Positions 59,197 to 64,000 of a stretch of DNA of 64,000 bases are shown here, piece after piece; the stretch's first letter is position 1, and each line of letters opens with the position of its first letter. The notes under the pieces were generated by a model. That model had not been told where the DNA came from and made no database searches. It worked only from the letters and a program-made list of their open reading frames with translations. The DNA lies in the NCBI GenBank assembly GCA_050949745.1, contig JBMNGF010000007.1, positions 38,595 through 102,594 of the forward strand, in the 5' to 3' direction. The DNA is from Syntrophaceticus sp050949745 (lineage in GTDB: Bacteria > Bacillota > DSM-12270 > Thermacetogeniales > Thermacetogeniaceae). The position numbers were made by a program, and so were the translations under genes.

Positions 59197-60285
59197 TTGG
59201 GAGTTAGGAGAAGAGGGAATAAGGTTTATAATATATCAATTTATTTAGGGCGTGGCAAAAACGGCAAGAAGGATTATTATTATGAGACATTTTATGGGAA
59301 TAAAACGGATGCCAAAGCACGGGAAGCTGAACTGAAAAAAGAGTTAAAGAGCCGTAAAGGCCCGCGTTCAGCTACGATGACGGTTGAGGAGTATTTAAGG
59401 TATTGGCTAAGCAATATTAAGAATAATGTCGAAAGAAATACTTTGAATACTTACTCATGGCATGTAGATAAGCTAATACCTTTGATTGGGGAGTATCCCT
59501 TATATGCAGTGCAAGTAACAGATTTACAAAATGACTTACAGATACTCAGCGATTTGCTAGCACATAAAAGCGTGAAAGGCATTTACACTACTTTACGCAC
59601 TGCATTTAGACAAGCCCTAGCCTGGGGTATTCTTGCTACTGATCTCACCGCTGGTCTTCGCACTCCGCGAAAGCCAAGGGTGGAGCAAGAAGTCTTAAAT
59701 AAAGAAGAGCTTGAAAAATTACTGGGGGCTCTCAAGGGATACAAACACCATGTACCGCTCCGGTTAACAGCCGTAACAGGAGCAAGAATTAGTGAAATCC
59801 TGGGGTTGCAGTGGAAGGATATAAACTTTAAAAAAGGCACGGTAACAATCAGGCGGGCAGTGGACATCATAAAGCGTGAGGTAAAGGATACCACCAAGAC
59901 AACGGCCTCACAGCGGACAATAGTGCTGGATGATGAAACCATCGCTGTATTGAAAACACATAAAGAAGCCCAGAAGAAAAACACAGTTTCGCCGCTGAAC
60001 AAGAGAGACGCCCTAGTTTTCTGCACCAATGAAGGCAGAGTTTTAAGGTACGGATCTCTAAGCAAAACACTAAAACTGGCACTTAAAAAAGCAGGGGTTA
60101 AGCGCATCACCATCCACGGTCTTCGCCATACCGTAGCTTCCATCCTGATTGAGGAAGGCGTATCTCTGTCAACCGTGGCTGCATTGTTGGGGCACTCATC
60201 GCCTGCAACCACAGCTGATATTTATGTTCATCTGCTCCAGGGTGGAGATAGTGTTATTTCTGTTATGGAAAATAACGTCAAGTAG
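59197..60285 (+). CDS. Site-specific tyrosine integrase of the element
   Basis: A 362-aa integrase. TTG at 59,197 is preferred because AGGAGG lies 7 bp upstream; an earlier TTG at 59,170 lacks one. Order: N-terminal AP2-like arm-binding domain (RGNKVYNISIYLGRGKNGKK), core-binding domain (about 60-150) and catalytic domain with TGARISEIL, the beta-hairpin lysine, HGLRHT (about 315), GHSS and Tyr in DIYVHL. It should recombine the 41-bp att repeat in tRNA-Val. It ends 70 bp from attR. Confidence 0.93.
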   Translation: MGVRRRGNKVYNISIYLGRGKNGKKDYYYETFYGNKTDAKAREAELKKELKSRKGPRSATMTVEEYLRYWLSNIKNNVERNTLNTYSWHVDKLIPLIGEYPLYAVQVTDLQNDLQILSDLLAHKSVKGIYTTLRTAFRQALAWGILATDLTAGLRTPRKPRVEQEVLNKEELEKLLGALKGYKHHVPLRLTAVTGARISEILGLQWKDINFKKGTVTIRRAVDIIKREVKDTTKTTASQRTIVLDDETIAVLKTHKEAQKKNTVSPLNKRDALVFCTNEGRVLRYGSLSKTLKLALKKAGVKRITIHGLRHTVASILIEEGVSLSTVAALLGHSSPATTADIYVHLLQGGDSVISVMENNVK

Positions 60286-60291
60286 TTGGAG

Positions 60292-60307
60292 ATTGACAGA
60301 TTGACAG
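60292..60307 (+). repeat. Two ATTGACAG repeats inside the right end
   Basis: ATTGACAG at 60,292 and 60,300, matching the ATTGACAA repeats near attL; candidate integrase arm sites. Confidence 0.55.
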
Positions 60308-60355
60308 ACATGATTGCCGAAACCCTTGATAGTAAAGGGTTTCTGGAGCGGGAAA

Positions 60356-60396
60356 ATAGGTTCAATCCCTATCGCGCCCACCATTTATTTTCTGGG
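60356..60396 (+). repeat. attR: 41-bp direct repeat
   Basis: Exact copy of 11,443-11,483, containing the tRNA-Val T-loop to CCA end plus 13 bp. No tRNA 5' half is attached here. Confidence 0.95.
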
Positions 60397-60785
60397 AAGT
60401 TATTGGGGGACAAGGCTTACAGCCTTTAATACTAAGCAACCGGGCCGAACACCGACATAAACCAGCAGGGGGAAGGATTGCTAGAGCAAATTCTAGACAG
60501 AGATAATCTGAACCGGGCCTACAAGCAGGTAAAGAGAAACAGAGGCGCGAGTGGAATTGACGGCATGCAGGTAGATGAACTTCTACCCTACCTGAGAGAA
60601 AACAAGAATGAGCTCGTTCAATCCCTCCGGGACGGCAAATATCGTCCCAAGCCCGTACGCAGGGTAGAAATACCCAAAGAACTGCAAAGTAATGTGTAAA
60701 CTTTGGAACCGCCGTATACCGAACGGTACGTACGGTGGTGCGGGAGGCCGGCTACTCAATTAATGGGTAGCCTCCTACCCGATTT
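60397..60785 (+). mobile_element. Internally deleted group II intron
   Basis: The N-terminal 73 codons of a maturase (60,478-60,699) run directly into intron 3'-end sequence: GAACCGCCGTATACCGAACG, then GTACGTACGG and a final stem GGTAGCC/GGGTAGCC ending at CTACCCGAT, like domain IV-VI of bacterial group II introns. Most of the reverse transcriptase, X and endonuclease domains and probably domain I are missing. It begins immediately outside attR. Confidence 0.7.
60478..60699 (+). pseudogene. Truncated group II intron reverse transcriptase/maturase
   Basis: 73 residues (LDRDNLNRAYKQVKRNRGA, GIDGMQVDELLPYLRENK, YRPKPVRRVEIPKE) match the first part of LtrA-type maturases, which are normally over 400 aa. 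The catalytic YADD box is absent. The frame ends at a deletion junction (ELQSNV then stop). Confidence 0.85.
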
Positions 60786-60881
60786 TCAGATAGACTAGGG
60801 AATGTATAGAGTCACGCTTGGTATTATAGCGTCAACCTAGCATCAATTCTTTTGATATGCCCCACCATCATAATTCTTTAT

Positions 60882-61403
60882 CTATTGATTGACTTCACTG
60901 AATGTTTTCTGGGATGTAGTTTTCGCAATTTCTTTCAGTAAAAATATTCCCGCTAACAGCGCTGTGACACCAAATGCAGTAAGCATTACAAAAGTGCTAT
61001 CATATGCACCACCGGCCTGTTCTTGTAAAGCGCTGGAGATCATTGGCCCAAGGATGGCTGCAGGTATAAGAGTACAGTTAATGTAGCTGAAGTTAGCTGA
61101 GTAATATTTGGTACCCCAAAATGTACTGGTGGCAGCGGAAGAAATTGCGGGTGAACCGCCATAACTGAGTCCTACAAGGGAGAGTCCAACGAACATAAGA
61201 GTGGCCTGTCCGGTTTGGAGTGCAGCAAAAAGGCATAGGCCGGAAGATAGCAGAGTAAACGAGTTCAGAATGAAAGCTACGTTTCGACCGAATTTATCAA
61301 AAATAGTACCGAAAACAAGTCGTCCACCGTTATTGAACAAAGATACAATAAGCCCCATGCTAGCCGGCGCTCGCCGGGAAATTCTTACTCCATTGTCTTC
61401 CAA
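60882..61403 (-). pseudogene. C-terminal half of an MFS transporter (OFA-like)
   Basis: 173 codons with about five membrane segments and the inter-helix motif NGGRLVFGTIFDKFGRN, matching the second half of oxalate/formate-antiporter-like MFS proteins. The N-terminal half is missing. The first ten residues (EDNGVRISRR) do not look like an MFS helix and may come from a different gene fused at a deletion junction. Confidence 0.7.
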
Positions 61404-61484
61404 CAGCTTGATGCAATCTGGATTGGTCGAACTTGTTCACTGTTGATGTTCTCGAGAATCTTAGCAAAGGTATCGATTGTTATA

Positions 61485-61521
61485 GAAAAAGTCCGCACCT
61501 AAAAGAATGCGGACTTTTTCT
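61485..61521. terminator. Bidirectional-looking terminator hairpin
   Basis: GAAAAAGTCCGCA/TGCGGACTTTTTC stem; A-tract and T-tract on both arms allow function on either strand. Confidence 0.75.
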
Positions 61522-62379
61522 TGAACTGTTCAAACTACCAAACCAGGCGTTGTCTATGGACTCATCACACCTAATGACTATTTGATTCACATCTCGTTAT
61601 GCCCGGATAAGGTATTCATCCAGGATAGCTACAATCAGTGAACGACTTTTGCTTGACCCATCAGAAGTGGGCCGCATCCCCTTCGATGAAGGGATTGCAT
61701 TAGTCTTAGGAGTCAAACCCATTAAGGTTTAAGAAAATGCCTTATACAGAACATCCTTTGGCAAAAGAGCTTGAACCCATTAAGAGATATGTGCCTGTTA
61801 AAGATAGGGTGCTGGATGACTACGACATCATCATCACAGGCGATCACGAAGAAACAAGTAAAGGCTGGGAAGGTTGGATCGCCAATTAACAGGGAAAGCT
61901 GAAATCTGATTTGTATTGATCCATATTTTTTCTTTCAATTCTTTATGCTTTTAAATGCAGTATTGTTCAACCACACAGAGACAATCAGCTACTCAATGTC
62001 TGAGTAGGATACTACATACCAAGGTTGATATGCGAAATGTGACTAACCTCATCAAACTAAATCCTTAGAAATGGGACGAAGATGTAAGGGAAACAGTGAG
62101 ATATTTTGATTATTTAGCTGGTTAAGTCATTATTCGACATTATTACTGGTTATTCATTGAAGGAATGTAAGGATATGGCGCAGAAAATGCAAATAGAAAT
62201 AGAAAATACTTTTTTTGTTTTACCCTGTAGGTCGACTATAAGTTAACAAGTTGATACCTATTGGGTAAGAAAAAAAGGGGGGTGATAACATATCATTTGA
62301 ATCGGTAGTTTTCTAAAGGTTGTGAACTTGAAGAGGTGGAAGCGGAAAAGCGAAACTTATGTGTTAAAAATTAGATAGG
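61522..62379 (+). other. Gene-poor region with possible gene debris
   Basis: About 850 bp with no convincing full gene. A 50-codon frame at 61,737-61,889 (PYTEHPLAKELEPIKRYVPV, then DYDIIITGDHEE) looks like a fragment of a larger protein that I cannot name. Elsewhere I see only short unsupported frames. This fits a degenerated insertion hotspot beside the element. Confidence 0.4.
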
Positions 62380-62388
62380 ATGAGACAA

Positions 62389-63186
62389 ATGAAAAAAGTT
62401 TTGTTACCGATTATATTGATTATAACCTTGCTCATAGCATGTATTCCTGCGTATGCTTCGAGCAATGTTGACATTGATAACTTAGAGAATTTGTCACTTT
62501 CAACTTTAAGTGACCAAGAAGTGCAAAAACTAAAGAACCAAATAAACAGATTATCAGACAGTGAGTTTGATAGATTTATAGTTGAGTATCTTAGAACCGA
62601 AGACAATAAACAAGTCGCAAAAGAAAAGCTTGAAAAACTAGGCGTACAGCTTGTACTACCGTCTACTAAGGAAATCGAACCATTAAAATTAGATGCTTGG
62701 GAATTAGATTTTTCGGTTTATGTTACTAAAAGAGGTGGAGAAAGTTTTTATCGTATAGTTGCATCTTATGTACCTAATGATAAAGAAACATATCCCGCAA
62801 GTTATGATGCACTTGGTATAACATGGGATCCTAGTAAGGCAAGTTATTACGGATATAATGTGTCGAGTCAAACATATTCAAGCCTAAAAGACTATTCGCA
62901 AAAAAGTAAAGGTATAGTAGTGTTTAATGTTTATGACAGTAAGCTAAGTGTTGGTGGACTCTATTACGATGCTGTGTACGTTACTCCTAAGGTTAGCGGT
63001 GCATGGATGGATTTCGGGGCAAAATATACTCACACTTACCTCACAAGTAACACTTCTGTCATATTAAATCCGAGCATAACCTATAAAACGCCTGGTATTG
63101 TTGCTGGTTCATTAGATTATAAACTTAATATCTCTTCTAAGGAAAGTTCTTGGCAGAAAGCTGATACTAACGCCGTACGCTTCTAA
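62389..63186 (+). CDS. Secreted protein of unknown function
   Basis: A 265-aa exported protein: signal peptide (residues 1-23, ending AYAS), a helical segment (LSTLSDQEVQKLKNQINRLS), then a beta-rich C-terminal domain with many aromatic strands (SYYGYNVSSQTYSSL). No anchor or catalytic motif. An ATG nine bases upstream is an alternative start. Not part of the conjugative element. Confidence 0.6.
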   Translation: MKKVLLPIILIITLLIACIPAYASSNVDIDNLENLSLSTLSDQEVQKLKNQINRLSDSEFDRFIVEYLRTEDNKQVAKEKLEKLGVQLVLPSTKEIEPLKLDAWELDFSVYVTKRGGESFYRIVASYVPNDKETYPASYDALGITWDPSKASYYGYNVSSQTYSSLKDYSQKSKGIVVFNVYDSKLSVGGLYYDAVYVTPKVSGAWMDFGAKYTHTYLTSNTSVILNPSITYKTPGIVAGSLDYKLNISSKESSWQKADTNAVRF

Positions 63187-63242
63187 TTAATATAGATAAT
63201 CTGAAATGCTGCAGCATGGTTATGTAATTGGAGGGATAGTCA

Positions 63243-63839
63243 TTGGTAAAAAGAATCGCAGTACTGATAGCCATTTTCGTAATGTTGTTCTTGGGTCCCG
63301 GTTGCGAATTTAACAATAATGAGTCTGAAAACCACTTATATGGAACATGGCATAACAACCTGAATTATGAACTTGGAAATTTTAATAAGGGGTTGGAGTT
63401 AATCACTGCCTATACCGAAAAAGAAATAAACAGCGACAATTTGAGCAATTTGTATTATACGATGGAAATGTTCACTAACACAAATAACCTTTTCGTCCTA
63501 AGAGGTTTAATGCACGATGAAAATATACCAGAGGACTTACGAAATAAGTTGATTAGTCCTGAAGTGGTTCCTCACCTTACCTACATGTTTGAAACAGTTG
63601 ACACATTAAATGAAGTTAACGAGAAAATATTGGATTTAAGTAACAAATATCGTGAAACTCCATTACCTGAAAAGCAGAAAGAATTAGTTCAGGATTTTTA
63701 TAAGAATCTAAATGAGCTCAATGAATTATATCGAGATGTAAGTCATGATATAACTCAAGCAGATCTTTCTGATAGGTGTATTAAAGAGTTGCAAAAAATA
63801 CATCTCATAAACAAAAACATTGTGGATTTGCTTCCATAA
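63243..63839 (+). CDS. Predicted lipoprotein of unknown function
   Basis: A 198-aa protein with a hydrophobic signal and lipobox LGPGC (cysteine near residue 21), followed by an all-helical, acidic domain. TTG start behind GGAGGG. It follows the secreted protein by 56 bp on the same strand and is closed by a terminator, so the two probably form one operon. Confidence 0.65.
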   Translation: MVKRIAVLIAIFVMLFLGPGCEFNNNESENHLYGTWHNNLNYELGNFNKGLELITAYTEKEINSDNLSNLYYTMEMFTNTNNLFVLRGLMHDENIPEDLRNKLISPEVVPHLTYMFETVDTLNEVNEKILDLSNKYRETPLPEKQKELVQDFYKNLNELNELYRDVSHDITQADLSDRCIKELQKIHLINKNIVDLLP

Positions 63840-63871
63840 CTGGCCAACAGTAGGAATAATTTACTTAACTT

Positions 63872-63904
63872 AACGGAGTGGCCCAATATGGTCACTCCGT
63901 TATA
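63872..63904 (+). terminator. Terminator after the lipoprotein gene
   Basis: AACGGAGTG/CACTCCGTT stem with a 12-nt loop. The last 95 bp of the window hold an open frame that runs off the end and is too short to identify. Confidence 0.75.
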
Positions 63905-64000
63905 GTTTGCCTAGCATATCTGCTGAGCTGGAGGAGATGACCAGGCTATACAGGATGCAGCAGGTCATTCTTGCAGACAATCAAGTGAACCTTATACCCA

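Larger units (their letters stand above)
11443..60396 (+). mobile_element. Integrated conjugative element with plasmid-type replication and segregation modules
   Basis: The boundaries are set by an exact 41-bp direct repeat, at the 3' end of tRNA-Val(GAC) and just after the integrase gene. Inside are integrase, excisionase, VirB4 and VirD4 ATPases, other type IV secretion genes, a replication initiator with iterons, a primase-polymerase, a ParM/ParR-like pair, a restriction-modification pair and surface proteins. One repeat unit plus the interior is about 48.9 kb. Nearly all genes are on the plus strand. I found no recognisable relaxase, so transfer in its present state is likely but unproven. 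Confidence 0.92.

Overview
The window looks like a low-to-mid GC Firmicutes chromosome, probably an anaerobic clostridium of the Peptococcaceae type. Evidence is the strong AGGAGG ribosome sites, frequent TTG/GTG starts, YlbF and DegV genes, Gram-positive surface proteins with an LPxTG-type anchor, and a pyruvoyl arginine decarboxylase polyamine operon. Genus-level placement is an inference. About 49 kb of the 64 kb is one integrated conjugative element.

Left chromosomal flank (1-11.4 kb): the 3' part of a cation antiporter gene, a LysE-type exporter, YlbF, a small lipoprotein, the polyamine operon (pyruvoyl arginine decarboxylase, aminopropyltransferase, agmatinase), a TPR/DUF4037/DUF4125 trio, tRNA genes (Val-TAC, Asp, Phe, Gly, then Cys, Leu), DegV, a TIM-barrel isomerase-like protein and an L,D-transpeptidase. 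It ends with a tRNA-Val(GAC) gene.

Integrated element (11,443-60,396): the last 28 bases of tRNA-Val(GAC) plus 13 more (41 bp in all) are repeated exactly beyond the integrase gene, which defines attL and attR. Inside, in order: a NotI-like restriction-modification pair; small accessory genes; a sigma factor; a second tyrosine recombinase with a ribbon-helix-helix partner and a dif-like palindrome; a phage-like regulator diverging from a long non-coding stretch; a plasmid-type replication module (initiator, six iterons, DnaB-like helicase, primase-polymerase); a ParM/ParR-like segregation pair and HU proteins; a type IV secretion operon (pilin-like proteins, PrgI, VirB4, VirB6-like, lytic transglycosylase/M23 hydrolase, VirD4); a block of surface proteins; an S1-domain protein, an HD-GYP protein, and a region from 51.7 to 58.9 kb dense in hairpins with ArdC, ERF, VWA-like and membrane-protease genes; then excisionase and integrase. 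The element therefore combines an integrating ICE with a nearly complete plasmid backbone. I could not recognise a relaxase.

The most unusual material is RNA/ssDNA structure between 51.7 and 56.3 kb. Two copies of a roughly 280-nt structured element (51,728-52,014 and 53,238-53,511), each behind its own promoter, keep the same order of eight helices while the paired bases change in a compensatory way. A third copy of only the last helix lies between them. Five consecutive downstream genes are then each preceded by a cassette of hairpin, Shine-Dalgarno, second hairpin and start codon, so that the ribosome site and start codon are 25-42 nt apart unless the hairpin folds.

Right flank (60.4-64 kb): an internally deleted group II intron, a truncated MFS transporter, about 850 bp with little coding content, and two secreted/lipoprotein genes of unknown function.
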